From: Kappaphycus alvarezii
Lineage: Eukaryota > Rhodophyta > Florideophyceae > Gigartinales > Solieriaceae
Length of the DNA stretch: 64,000 bases
Direction of reading: 5' to 3'
Assembly: GCA_002205965.3 (NCBI GenBank)
Contig: NADL03000599.1
Coordinates: 2,046,001 to 2,110,000 of the forward strand
Shown: positions 10,167 to 20,457 of the stretch, piece after piece
Position numbering within the stretch: position 1 is the first letter of the stretch
How the letters are laid out: the number at the start of each line of letters is the position of its first letter
Made by a program: the position numbers and the translations under genes
Notes under the pieces: model-generated
What the model was told of the DNA's origin: nothing
The model's database searches: none
The model's input: only the letters and a program-made list of their open reading frames with translations

Positions 10167-11404
10167 GTGCCTCAGCGGCTCTTTCTTTCTTCTTCTTCCT
10201 CCGTTTATCCTCCAAAACGAACAACAACCACGCCCCTCATGCCCCCTCTTTCCTACGCGGCTGTGGTGGCGGCCTCCGGGCGGCCTCCGGTCCCTACCGC
10301 TACACTGGTGGAGATCTCCCCACCGACGTCCCTGACCTCTCCACCCTTCTTCCACCCCCCACCGATCCGCCGCTCACCCTCGCGGAAGCAGAGGTCATCA
10401 TGGCCGACCCCAACCCCGCGCCGACCCCCGCCGTTCCGAGGCCCAACGCCTTGTCTCTTCCGTTGGGCCCATTCAGAGTCTGTGCCCATGCACGGGCCTC
10501 CTTGCATCTCGGGCAGTGGACCTTCGTCTACATCCCCGAAGCGACCCTGCCGCGGTTCTACCGCATTCTAGCACAACTGCAATTTTCTTTTAAGGACCTC
10601 CAGGTTACGACGTCCTCACCGGCCGCCTCACTGCACTGCCTTTCGCCCCATGCTGCGCGCGGTGCCGCTGCCTGCCCTGTCCGGGAAAATCGGGCCATTA
10701 CCAGCAGCTCTGTGCGCACCACGGTCCCACTCGAGACGCGTCGAGCCCTCCGCAACGCTCTCGTTGCATCTCGGCAGGCCCTCGAGACCGCCCTCAACGC
10801 AAGAAGAAATGCTACCCGGGCCACCCTCACGGCCCCCGACCCAAGCCCCAAGACCCCGACCGCCAAAACCTCGACCTCCCGCCCAACGCCCCCCAAGACC
10901 AAGATCTATCTCGCGCTACCACCGCACCCCAGGGCCCCCCCTGAGCGCCACCCCGATCGTTCCTTCCCCTGTCCTTCCTCCCGCGTCCCAGGCCCCCAAA
11001 CGCCCTTCCGCCACCCCGCCTACATCGTCGCCCGCCATAAGACCCCAAGGCACCCCGTCCGAGGACGAGGATGCCACCCTCAACTCGCTCGGTGGCTCCC
11101 CGTCGGCCACCAAGCGTCGCTGCCCGGCAGCGCCCCAACCCGGCGTGCCGGAAGAAGAACAAAGGGTCAACACCCTCATGGAGCCACCCCTCCCGACCCT
11201 CCCGGCCGCACGGCATGGGCGAGGCCCCGACTAACCGTCGGTTGTCCCCGCCGACCCGCTCCGTCCCCCTCCCGCGACAGCCTCGGACTCAGCCATGCCG
11301 GATGTTGCACCGGCTGCCCCGACACGAAGGAAGTTCCGACCCCGGATGATGTCTGCGACATAGCCGTTGCGGTGCCTGCCCACCCGCAGGGCCACTCTTC
11401 GTAA
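10167..11404 (+). pseudogene. N-terminal ORF region of RLE element A
   Basis: Overlapping open frames at 10167-10571, 10400-11404 and 10650-11234 encode very Pro-, Arg- and Ser-rich protein. The most natural-looking pieces are PPLSYAAVVAASGRPPVP (10230-10290), VYIPEATLPRFYRILAQLQF (10530-10590) and the acidic PSEDEDATLNSLGGSPSA (11055-11110). No catalytic motif is present. In R2-like and related elements this position is occupied by an N-terminal nucleic-acid-binding region. Several phase changes show the reading frame is broken. Confidence 0.55.
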
Positions 11405-11751
11405 TCGCTCCAACGCCCCCCCTCATCCCATCGCAATGACTCCTCTATCCCTCAATCCCCTCCCCCAATCCCTGACAACAACGTCTCTCACCTACCCTCC
11501 CCCCTCAAAGTCCTCCGCACCCGATTCAATGACGCGGACATCTTACAAAACATCCCCTGCCCATCCAACAGGGCGGTCTTGGTTTCACCCTCATCTCACC
11601 GTTCCTAGATGGCGCCGCTGCCTCGAGTATCATCGATGCAGCACCGGCACGACTGGGGTCCGCGACCCATATCGGGCCCCGCTCCACCGCGCTCACCGGC
11701 TCCCGCTACCGCAGCGACAAGGCTTTCCTTTTTGGTCAAGCCGCCCGTCAC

Positions 11752-12749
11752 ATGCGAGACTTCCTGCTTCACATCCCTGGTACGGCCTACCCCGTCGACC
11801 TGGGTTCCTTCGACCCGCTCCCTCTCGCTGCAGCACACACACACGTCCAAACCTACCTCAAAACTGTGCAGCTGGAGGCGCTGGCCAAGGTTTACTGGCG
11901 CGACGACCAATGGGCCGGATCTCCGAACCCGGACCTTCACACGAACGCCGATGTACGGCTACGCATACGCGGTCTAGCGCCCCGCAAGGGCCCCGGTGCT
12001 AGTTTCCTCTGCGCATATCCCTCGGCCGACACGGAAGTATCCGCGGTACACTGGAAAATAATGCTTCGCCGCTACCTGGGACTGCCCGTTTATGATGACT
12101 CGCTCCCTCGGAACTGCGAGCATTGTAAACGCCAAATGGACAGGATAGGAGACCACGTTTCGGACTTGTGCTCTTCGGGGTTCGGTCGCAAACACCGGCA
12201 TGGCTCACTTCGCAACGTCATCGCCGGCCGTATCGCCCGTGCCGCCGGCCCGGATTGCCAGATCGAGGTCCCACTCCTCATGCCCGGCAATGAGCTGCGA
12301 CCTACCGACATACTGGTTCACCCACCGGCTCCTGACGGTGCTGTGGCCCGCCCGATTTCCTGCGATGTCACCGTAGTCTCTCCATTCAAGGAAGATGTAA
12401 GAACAAGAGCCACAAGGGAAGTGTGCGGTGCTGCTGCAATTGCGCACCGCAAGAAAGTGACGGACCTGGAGCGAAAACAATCGCGTCGACTCCCCCCGCC
12501 CTCCGATGACCCCACACAGGCCCCCAATTTCGTATTTCAACCGCTTGCCTTTGATTCCCTGGGTTCCCCTTCGCCCGAAACCGTCCGCTTCATAAAGTGG
12601 CTGTTGCCCCGCATTGTGGAAAAATTCAACACGTCAACAGGAGTTATCCGTACACGGATTTTTAGGCGCATTAGCAGCACAATCTGGTCGTCGAGTGCAC
12701 AGCCTCTGGCTTTCGACTCCCTCGGTGCCCCTTCTCCGGAGACAGCATT
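11752..12749 (+). pseudogene. CCHC zinc finger and restriction-like endonuclease of RLE element A
   Basis: The frame is open upstream as well (about 11540) and remains open into the copia-1 LTR, where it ends at 12795. CEHCKRQMDRIGDHVSDLC is a CX2CX9HX4C finger (12115-12171), the arrangement found in R2-type elements just before the endonuclease. It is followed by GSLRNVIAGRIAR, then RPTDILV and ISCDVTVVSPF, a PD-(D/E)XK-type core (12300-12390). The tail contains PLAFDSLGSPSPET twice (about 12541 and 12703). Copia-1 inserted at codon GCA|TT; the original frame continues at 18730-18861. The endonuclease would nick the target site for priming. Confidence 0.85.
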
Positions 12750-13063
12750 TGTAGATACTCTGGGACAAAGTGAAATACCGACGACCGGTATTTGAGCAGC
12801 TTTCTTAGTTACACCCCGACGGCGGAGTGCTATGGGTGAAAGTTACAATCGTTTTCCCTATAGTCTCGTCCAACTCGTTAAGGGGGGAGGTTCGAGTCCA
12901 AATCTTTATGCATTTTTCACAGCAGAATACCAAGATTCGCATTGCGCAATAGAATCTGAGAAATAAAGCAAAAATATAAAATACGGAACACTAAAAAGAT
13001 AGTATCGCGATAGGCTTACAGAAATCACACCTTTACTGTATACCTTAAATGACATGATTCACA
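12750..13063 (-). repeat. 3' LTR of copia-1 (314 bp)
   Basis: TG...CA ends match the LTR at 18412-18729. A purine-rich tract (GAGTGGTGGGAG on the minus strand, 13064-13075) abuts it, as expected for a 3' LTR. Confidence 0.93.
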
Positions 13064-13074
13064 CTCCCACCACT

Positions 13075-13323
13075 CTATATATGAGCGATGCTATCTCGAA
13101 TTACCCACTGAACAACTTCCGTTTTGTCAACGCCATGGGCAAACATAGACAAGAACGACTTGTTGTGGGTTCCCTTAGTAAATGCATCTGCCGCATTGTC
13201 CGTCCTAAGCACTAGACCAACCTCTGATATTTCAAACTTGTTGTAGGCGTCCCTTGTAGCAACAATATCGATCATTAGTCTGCGTTCTGTTGTTGCGGAT
13301 GATTTTAAGATAACATCAAACAC
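13075..13323 (-). pseudogene. copia-1 RNase H C-terminal fragment
   Basis: The frame reads RRLMIDIVATRDAYNKFEIS and then LRTDNAADAFTKGTHN, the degenerate NxADxLTK block that ends copia RNase H. It is in the same phase as the RT fragments 13360-14040 and 14056-14361. Confidence 0.8.
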
Positions 13324-13359
13324 TGTCTTGAATCTGTGAGCATACGTATCGGGATATTC

Positions 13360-14040
13360 TTACCATAAATACCTTGCAAGGCGTCTTGAATCATAAATGC
13401 TGCATAAAATACATCCGTAAGGCATACAGTTCTCCACCCAATATTGAACGCACCACTCTTTTCGATTTTCGACATCAGCAGTCCAGAATATGGCATTTAT
13501 TGCCATCATCGCAGAGAAGGATAATGTGTCCGAAGTGGGAGTGAGGTCGTAGTTTGTGCCAAAGGAAGCGTCCGTATACACTCGAAGATGTAATGAAGCA
13601 TCATCCAGTTGAGGACAAAGAAGAGATACATTATGCCGTTTCACTTTCCGTAAAGCCTTATTCAGATGACTAATGGAATCCTGACAGAAGCGCTCTTCCC
13701 TGACTTGTGCTGCTTTTTTCACCAGCCACATGATATCAGGTATGGAATATGTACACCAAGCAAGTGCAGCTTGACATCTACGGAAGGTACTGACATTTGC
13801 ATCCTCATCCATCAGACTAAGTCTGGAAATGTATTCCTTTTGGCTGATCTCAATTGAGCCGTTCTCATTTCTCTTGATGTTCAACCCAAAGAAATTGAGT
13901 TCATCCCATTCGAGTGGCTTTGACTCAAAGCCTTCTCTTATACGGGTGATGATATCAAGAAATTCTAAATTCCCCGATCCAAGAGAGTCGTCTACATAAA
14001 TACCAAAGATTACAGAGGAATCCAATTTTCCTCCTTCCAC
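13360..14040 (-). pseudogene. copia-1 RT catalytic part and start of RNase H
   Basis: GIYVDDSLGSGN near the start is an intact YVDD catalytic motif. LNFFGLNIKR, QKEYISRL and the segment CRCQ-like AALAWCTYSIPDIMWLVKKA follow as the RT thumb, then VYTDASFGTN begins RNase H with its first Asp. Confidence 0.88.
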
Positions 14041-14055
14041 GTGTACATTGATGGG

Positions 14056-14361
14056 TCACAACAGGAAAGATATCAAGCCGATATTACCTTGAAGGTACTC
14101 GTGAATAGTATGCATCCAATATTCCCGACTATCACATAGTCCGTACAACGGCCGACGTAACTGGGAGATCTCATCCGAGCGGATATTGAAATGTGACATA
14201 CCAGAAACGCGTGGCTGCAGGTATACATCGCGTCCGAGTGGGTACTTACTCTGAAGATAAGCTTGGCTTATTTCATTGCTAAAAAGCATAAAGCCTTTCA
14301 CAGAAGCAAAGGATACAATCAATCGAGTCGATTGTTGCTGCGTAACGGGCATATTATTCAC
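14056..14361 (-). pseudogene. copia-1 RT fingers/palm fragment
   Basis: SNEISQAYLQSKYPLGRDVY is the RT motif A equivalent, with the catalytic Asp changed to Glu (NEISQAYLQ against the usual DISQAYLQ). RRPLYGLCDSREYW is the conserved block that follows. Confidence 0.85.
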
Positions 14362-14389
14362 AAAAAATCTTTTTCAACATCTTTGTGCC

Positions 14390-14580
14390 CCTGGATAATG
14401 TATCTTGCCTTTGGCCTCGGGTTTTTCAGTTCCAGCGCAAATCTGCCACCTAATATGTTTGCCTCGTCTGGAAAGTCTCTTTTTTTAACCATGTTGAATA
14501 CCTGTCTGTTGGTTAAGCCCTGTACCTCTTTTTCTATGGCCTCCTTAAACTTTGGGCTACTGGCCCTGGGTCACCAGGCT
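14390..14580 (-). pseudogene. copia-1 RT N-terminal fragment
   Basis: Reading this stretch on the minus strand gives SPKFKEAIEKEVQGL, VFNMVKKRDFPDEANILGGR and LKNPRPKARYIIQGH, the start of a copia RT domain. It is separated from the next RT fragment by a stop and phase change. Confidence 0.7.
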
Positions 14581-14921
14581 TCAAGACCTCAGTAATGAAT
14601 GACTACGATGTGATAAACTCGTTGACGTCCAACGGTTCATGTTGAGCTTGATGGGACGCGATATCCCTCAACGCATCTACGAATTCATCGACAGCGGCAA
14701 GCGGACCACCTCTTCGCTGGGGCTCCCTTCTTTCTACAGTGTCTCCGCTGTTAAGCTCTGCATTGCAGTTTCCGTTGGCAACGTCGACACTCGAACCTAT
14801 ACGGTATTTCTTTACTCTGTCTATTGAGAATTGGTTATCCTTTCCGTTGAATTCTGCGACAAAATTTTTCCCTGAGATGTCACGGACAGGATATGAACCT
14901 ATCCAACTTGCTTTTTAGAGC

Positions 14922-15278
14922 CTATCTCACCCTACTTTTAGCAATAGTGCGTGCCATTTCTTTTCGCGCTTCATCTCTAGCAGTCATTCTCTCCGCTTGG
15001 GTGGGGAGCTCAGTTGGCAAGAAAGGAATGCGAGGAATAACGCCGAACACCGAAAATGTTGGCACTAAACCATTTGGTACGGCAGTGTCATTGAGAGCCC
15101 TAAAAGAGGTCTCCAATATATTGCGCTTGCTCATCCCGGGGTGTTCCAAATTGACCTTACGATAGATCTTTCTCAGATACGCATGGTATCGCCCTCCTAT
15201 GCCAAGGGAGTTATGGATTTCGATCCCTGCTAGTTTCAGGTTAATACCAACAAGGCGACAGTTGTTTTTGAAGCGCAA
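14922..15278 (-). pseudogene. copia-1 integrase C-terminal fragment
   Basis: The 118-codon frame continues the phase of 15381-15806. It reads GIEIHNSLGIGGRYHAYLRK followed by a charged region, matching the position after the integrase core. The usual catalytic Glu block is not clear. Confidence 0.65.
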
Positions 15279-15380
15279 TGCCTGGAACTGAGGACCTTCA
15301 TCTGTATGAATCTCAAGCGGGTGACCAACATACCGACTTGAACATATACTTACGTATGTTCTCCATACCTCATCTGCCGT

Positions 15381-15806
15381 CTAACTGGTGGGAAAACCAG
15401 CAACATGGAACTTGGTGTCCTTTTCTACAACATGCAAGATATAATCGCCTTCAATCGTGAACAGGTCACAGCTCAATGTCCTGTTGAACACGATGTCATC
15501 GTTGGGTAATGTTACACGGAATCTGCTCGGTTTTTCGCTCAAACGTTGGAATATATCACACGAAGATTCGATGTCTTGTAACTTGTCGAGGACTTCCTGT
15601 GAGCGCTCCTCTGGTTTTGCGAGAGCGAGAACGCTAAACAGTCTTTGAGACTCTGGATGATAGAAGTATAGATGTACTTTGCGGAGCTCCTCAACACAAA
15701 ACAATATTTCCTTATTGGCACCCCAAACAATGAACAAATGTCCGTGCTTACGTATTAGACTGATTTCCCATTCATCTGCACTCGGGACAATTATGTCGTG
15801 TTCCAA
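15381..15806 (-). pseudogene. copia-1 integrase zinc domain and core start
   Basis: HLYFYHPESQRLF and SCDIFQRLSEKP form the degenerate HHCC domain, and FNRTLSCDLFTIEGDYILH holds the first catalytic Asp of the integrase core. Here that Asp is retained, unlike in copia-A and the gypsy element. Confidence 0.82.
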
Positions 15807-15818
15807 GTCGATGGTTAC

Positions 15819-16154
15819 CTAATAGTCTTCCAAGAACTCGAGACTGACGAATAGTGGCACGTCGTCATCAACAACTTCCACGTCAAACGAAAGAAACATG
15901 TCCTTCTTAACAGGGATACGAATATTAATAAATCCGAGCCCACTGAACTTCCCGTTACCACACTTGTACAAGCGGTGAACGTCGATTTTTATGGGCAAAA
16001 ATAGCATGTTCGTGGCATTACAATAGGCTTTTGCTTGCTCAAGACCGATAAAAGACTTCTGTGCCCCTGTGTTAACACATGAACCGTAGAAGGAGACGTG
16101 CTCCTCTGTCTCAGTTATGAAGAGCTCAATGTTTGAGTCTTCATCATCAAACAC
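15819..16154 (-). pseudogene. copia-1 aspartic protease domain, active Asp changed to Asn
   Basis: VSFYGSCVNTGAQKSFIGLE is the protease active-site region. The triad DTGA reads NTGA here, which would abolish catalysis. A hydrophobic VVDDDVPLFVSLEFL segment follows at the position of the flap and dimer region. Confidence 0.75.
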
Positions 16155-16423
16155 TGTAGCAATTGACTCTTTGGCAGTCTCTTACTCTTCATCTAAGTCC
16201 TTCCTAAGTGAAGGGTAATGCCTAATTTCATCCTCCAGGTCCGTGCTGTCGACGGATGAAGATGATTGACCAGAACCTGAAGCCGCACTGCAATGGTTGA
16301 TGTGAATCTCTGCAGAAGACAGAAGGCTTTCGAATACTGCTTTGTCAGGTAGTGTCTTCGGTTCGACTTCATTACCTGCGGGGCTGTCGGTGATGTCGTT
16401 ATCGAGTTGATAACACAGTTAAG

Positions 16424-16906
16424 CTAAGAAATGATGTACTTAGTGTTGGGTACTCGAGTTCTCTTTCGCAAAGTACTACAACTTGTTTGCAGCAGCTCTG
16501 GCAACGTTGAGCGGCCGTTTGCAATCCTTGACAAGATGAGTCTTTTCACCGCAGTTGAAGCATCCTGCGATGGACAGAGGATCAAAGGAGATTGTTTTTC
16601 TGTCTTTTCCTTCGTTCCACTCCAGCGTACTGAGGAAGGTCTGCGAGCATAGCGACCTTGAACACTGAAATATGCTTTAGGAGAATCTTCGTTGAACAGT
16701 ATACCAGTAATGTCGTCATTTCGTTCGATTTTTGGGGAATGGTTTCTTTTGAATATCTCGTACCGCAAGCGAGAGATCTCTGCTTCCTTACTGAGCTGTA
16801 GTTGCGCTTCTAGCTCCCCGTGGAGTTGCTGGAAGTTCAAGCTATATGTGGCCACTGCCGCAAGCGGTTCTACTGCCCATGGATATCCTGAAAACGCAGG
16901 CGACAA
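16424..16906 (-). pseudogene. copia-1 gag C-terminal region with zinc knuckle in another frame
   Basis: The open frame carries a charged coiled-coil-like ELEAQLQLSKEAEISRLRYE stretch. In a different phase at about 16519-16586 the sequence reads GCFNCGEKTHLVKDCKRP, a perfect CX2CX4HX4C nucleocapsid knuckle. A frameshift therefore lies near 16590-16620. Confidence 0.78.
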
Positions 16907-16954
16907 ATACTTTACTTTGTGTGCATCCCTTCTGTGCGCAACTGGGGCTTGTCG

Positions 16955-17669
16955 TCATAGCTTTGTGATAATCTTGTAGACCCGTTCCAGTGCAGCAGCA
17001 GAGTACATTCCGTCACTGACAAATTTGCTCACACGAAGCAACTTAAGATGATTCTTCACCTTATTCTGTCTCACCGGAGAGTTATACTCTCGCTCAATCT
17101 GGTCCACTGCTTGCTTAAAGTTCTGTGCGTATCCATCCACTAAATCAAGATAGAACCTCTTTGCGTCACCACGAAGCAGATTGGGCAGAAACTGTAGCTT
17201 CTGTGTAGGGCTTAGATTATATTCACGCCCTATCTGTCGACACTCGTCTACGAATTCCTGCCAACACTCTCCCATGTCCCCTGAGATTTCATTCATTTTT
17301 TTCATTGTCACGGAGTCACATGGCAACATTGTGAGCTAGTTTGTCCACACTTGTGCTATTGACGTACGTCGGTTGACTACCGCCCGTGGCGCTTGATGGT
17401 TCCTCAGTGGTGGGGTTCCTTCGCCCAGCGGCGATTACACCCTTGAAAATCTCTATAGCTGCATCCTTTTCTTCTTCATCCTCGTATAGATTTGTCGCCA
17501 AAGTCATCATGATTCTCCTAGAACAATTTTGTACCAAATTTGCACCCCTACGGTCCAAAAAATTCCGCAGCTCTGAATAGAGCGCGGGCACAAAACGAAG
17601 TTCTTGACTGAAGAGCGTTGCAGGTGGGAAAAGCTCATAAGCAGCTCTAACCAGGCTAGGTCCAACCAT
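16955..17669 (-). pseudogene. copia-1 gag N-terminal region
   Basis: Two overlapping frames (17316-17669 and 16955-17329) make up gag. The second reads CWQEFVDECRQIGREYNLSP, LQFLPNLLRGDAKRFYLDLV and YNSPVRQNKVKNHLKLLRVS, a capsid-like helical pattern. A TGA at 16955 separates it from the downstream coiled-coil region in the same phase. Confidence 0.75.
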
Positions 17670-17749
17670 TGAGGCGTCCTCTTCAAGAATGCGGATAGTG
17701 GTGATGAATCCACACTGAAAAATTAGTCATATTACTAAGAGAAGATGCT

Positions 17750-18411
17750 GAGAGGGATGACATGAAAGGTGTACTGGGAGGGCTGGAAGGAACTGAGGTG
17801 ATCTTTATTACTCATGGCCGAGTAATAAAGATCACTCCAGGAAGAGATAGTTTGAATAACCAAAGTAATCACCCTTTTCCAAGTAACAACAGAATTTCCA
17901 GTAGCAGTACGATTACAAGCAGCACGCAGTTCCAGTAAACCAGATAACTGAATGTTGAAATTGATGAGGCTGAAGTTGATGAGCTGCACAGTTTCCAAGT
18001 ATCTGACTGCACGGTATGACACCACGTTAAAGTGGGCCGCCCCGTTGACATTCAGAGTTCCTGCAAACAGAAACCCCGACCGCCACAGTCAGCACCAGTT
18101 TATCTCTAGGTGTGAGTTCTTCAGCGTCAGGTAGCGTCGTTGTAGAGCCCAGGCACCCCTCTGAAAGAAGGATTCTCTACAGCTCCTCCCTGCGGGACAA
18201 AGGTATAGGCGCAAGAGGAATTTGCCTTTGCCGATTCAACGACCACCTGTTCACCCTCACTTCTTGTTTCAAGTCACCACCCGCTCCCCTTAGGAGACTT
18301 CCTTACCGTACGGAATACTGAGCGATAGCCGAAAACATCTCTCCGCTACGTTTGTCTGCTACCTCTTTGCGGTTTCTTTTGTTACAGTAGATCCAAGGAC
18401 AAATTAAGGAA
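17750..18411. other. copia-1 5' leader without a recognisable gene
   Basis: This lies between gag and the 5' LTR. It contains an imperfect short inverted duplication of ATGGCCGAGTAATAAAGATCA around 17796-17840 and only short ORFs. Confidence 0.5.
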
Positions 18412-18729
18412 TGTAGATACTCTGGGGCAAAGTGAAATACCGACGACCGGTATTTGAGCAGCTTTCTTAGTTACAACCCGAAGGCAGAGATCTGTGGTTG
18501 AAAGTTGCAATCGTTTTCCCTATTGTCTCGTCCCACTCGTTCCCCATGGGGAGATGTTCGAGTCCAAGTCTTTATGCATTTTTCACTCCAGAACACCAAG
18601 ATTGGTATTGCGCAATAGAATCTGAGAAATAAAGCAGAAATATAAAATACGGAACACTACAAAGATAGTATCGCGATAGGATTACAGCAATCACACCTTT
18701 ACTGTATACCTTAAAGTACATGATTCACA
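18412..18729 (-). repeat. 5' LTR of copia-1 (318 bp)
   Basis: It matches 12750-13063 end to end with scattered substitutions and small indels. Its outer end is followed by GCATT, the second copy of the target duplication. Confidence 0.93.
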
Positions 18730-18861
18730 GCATTATTCATCGACGAGTTTGTATTACGTGAAGCCAGGAAATGCCACTCCTCGGACGCTACGATTCACTT
18801 ACGCATCTACCAGCGTATCAATTGTATTTTGTGGTCGTCGGTGGCTACAGCCGTCATATAG
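18730..18861 (+). pseudogene. Continuation of the RLE element A reading frame after copia-1
   Basis: Counting the duplicated GCATT once, the frame broken at 12749 resumes here and stays open for 43 codons to a TAG at 18859-18861. It reads ALFIDEFVLREARKCHSS and then IHLRIYQRINCILWSSVATA, matching the earlier tail unit IRTRIFRRISSTIWSSSA. Beyond the TAG the phase still reads YVTDVVHPVSS, matching HVADVDHLART at 26520-26560, so that TAG may itself be a later mutation. Confidence 0.85.
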
Positions 18862-18984
18862 CGGGCCCCACTGTACGTGACCGATGTGGTCCATCCAGTT
18901 AGTTCTTAAACTGAATAGTCGTTCAGTCGGTGTACACTCAAGATAAGTAATGAATGGTGGTGGTAAATCTTTATGGGATGTACA

Positions 18985-19330
18985 ATGTTGCACAGAAGCG
19001 TGCGGAGGGTATTCATAAATTAACTACGGATGCGGGCGGCGGGTGGAAACCTGTCGCCCCTGCATTACTTGGAGACTAAACGCAAAACGGGTAAAGAAGT
19101 CACGGAGCTCCTGTTGAGGGGAAGAACCGCGACGAGAAGCAGCGTAGGAAGCAAGGCAGCCGAAAAAACCCTTGCCGTCGTCGCCCAAGGCGACATAGAT
19201 ATCGATCCTGACGGGGGAGAGGAGGATATCGTTTTGGTTGCATTAGGTGCCGTAATGACGATGTTTCTCGCGCTCTGCGAGTGTTTCGGCAGCACCTGCG
19301 AATTAACAAAGATTTCTCTCACAATCTATT
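18985..19330 (+). repeat. Dispersed ORF-bearing repeat, copy 2
   Basis: It matches the reverse complement of 9780-10165 over about 340 bp. The ORF (19030-19377) reads LETKRKTGKEVTELLLRG, then DGGEEDIVLVALGAVMTMFL, so both the basic start and the acidic-hydrophobic end are kept. It is followed by a short RLE-element tail. Its function is unknown. Confidence 0.75.
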
Positions 19331-19470
19331 CTGTCGGGCATGTCGCTGCACGTGGCCGACGTGGACCACCCGGTTAGCTCTTAGCTAGCCATATACAGTA
19401 GTCGGATCCTGCAGCGGACACCCGTTATACTGATGCCATAAAGTTACGAGCTCTATACAGTGGCGACTGA
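19331..19470 (+). pseudogene. RLE-element 3' end fragment
   Basis: The reading HVADVDHPVSS followed by a stop, and the 3' flank TGATGCCATAAAGTTAC near 19431-19447, match the ends at 26515-26610 and 49396-49412. It appears to be the last codons and 3' UTR of an RLE element. Confidence 0.6.
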
Positions 19471-19739
19471 TGCCATAGGACTGAGCAATTTTTTCGACAA
19501 CCGTACAGAAAAATTAAAAACCAATCTGCCCAATCGGCTGTTCTGGTCCAGAAACGGTGGGAACAGGGCTTCTTTGTACAAATTTTTATGTTTCCGGGGA
19601 GTGACTGAAATCCTGAAAATGGGGCGATTGTTGCCATAGGACACCTACTCTAAACCTCGAGTTATCTCGAGTTCATTGCATTTGAAGTGAGAATAAAGCG
19701 TACCTCTGGAAAAACCTACGCCCCCTCTCCCGGTTGCGT

Positions 19740-20063
19740 ATGACATCACAATCTACTCTCCTTTCCAACAGTGCTTCCTATCTAAGGGAGCCCGGGAAGC
19801 GCGCGCTGCCGCCAATGCGGCAGAACGACGGAAACTGAGGGACTTTGCGACCAAAATAGACGCCATTTCTGGCCGTGCTTCACCGAGAAGCCCGCTTCTC
19901 GGCTGGCAGTTTGTCCCGCTGGCCTTTGATGCACTGGGATGCCCGTCGGAGACCACATCCAAGGTGGTCGACGAGTATGCAGGCGCCATCGCGGCCCGTA
20001 CCGGAAGCTTTAAGGCGAAAGTATCCATTCGGCTTCATCAAAAGCTCAGTTATGGAGACACTC
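19740..20063 (+). pseudogene. RLE endonuclease C-terminal fragment (element B)
   Basis: Read in frame from about 19742, the sequence gives DITIYSPFQQCF, then NAAERRKLRDFATKIDAI and FVPLAFDALGCPSETTSKVV, matching DVTVVSPF, AHRKKVTDLE and QPLAFDSLGSPSPET of element A. This is the end of the endonuclease domain and its tail. It stops at TGA 20065 shortly before copia-2. Confidence 0.8.
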
Positions 20064-20105
20064 AATGAAGTAAAGTTTCATCGAGTCATTAGTTTGAAAG
20101 AGTAG

Positions 20106-20436
20106 TGAGAAATATAAGATATTTTAATTTTATTATCCGCTACTATTGGGTGGCAACGTCGGTGACCTCGGAGATGCCAACGAGGTGCCCGTGCTACCCA
20201 GGGAAGAATAAAACCCGCCGCCATGTCCGATCGCAAGACCAGACCGGACAACAGGCTTGCTGTCCTCCAGACTCGCCCCCAAACCTCGAGACCGAACCAT
20301 CCTCTCTTCTCCCTCTCCTTCGGTTACCCTACCACCTAATCCATTCCCAAGACACCCATTGGCCGCTTTCCAAAGACAACCTTTTGCCGCTGCTGCGAGC
20401 GGTGTTTGCGCGGCTACCTCGAACCGCCCTTTATCA
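20106..20436 (+). repeat. 5' LTR of copia-2 (331 bp)
   Basis: TGAGAAATATAAG...TTTATCA, followed by the gag leader. It matches 26137-26441 apart from substitutions and a 24-bp indel near 20370-20393. Confidence 0.92.
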
Positions 20437-20457
20437 GCTATGGGCCCAGCGGCCAAA

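Larger units (their letters stand above)
10167..12749 (+). mobile_element. RLE-type non-LTR retrotransposon A, RT core missing (continues at 18730)
   Basis: This is GC-rich plus-strand DNA unlike its neighbours. It carries a Pro/Arg-rich N-terminal region (10167-11404), a short remnant of the RT thumb (about 11550-11700, reading QQGGLGF), then a CCHC zinc finger and restriction-like endonuclease (11752-12749). The polymerase core that should lie between is absent, unlike the relative at 49566-53500. The 3' end is split by copia-1 and resumes at 18730. Confidence 0.8.
12750..18729 (-). mobile_element. Ty1/copia retrotransposon (copia-1) with 5-bp target duplication
   Basis: LTRs of 314 bp (12750-13063) and 318 bp (18412-18729) both run TGTAGATACTC...TTCACA on the plus strand. 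The flanking pentamer GCATT is duplicated exactly at 12745-12749 and 18730-18734. Internal frames on the minus strand give gag, knuckle, protease, integrase, RT and RNase H in copia order. The LTRs differ at many positions (by eye roughly 10%), so the insertion is old, and the pol region has several frameshifts. Confidence 0.96.

Noticed and set aside
10253..11436. Several long minus-strand ORFs opposite the GC-rich RLE element
   Set aside because: They are shadows of GC-rich, stop-poor DNA with Gly/Arg-rich low-complexity translations; the plus strand carries the recognisable element.
12890..12910. B-box-like GGTTCGAGTCC in the copia-1 LTR, suggesting a tRNA or SINE
   Set aside because: It is inside an LTR whose other copy has the same context, and no A box, anticodon arm or acceptor pairing is visible.
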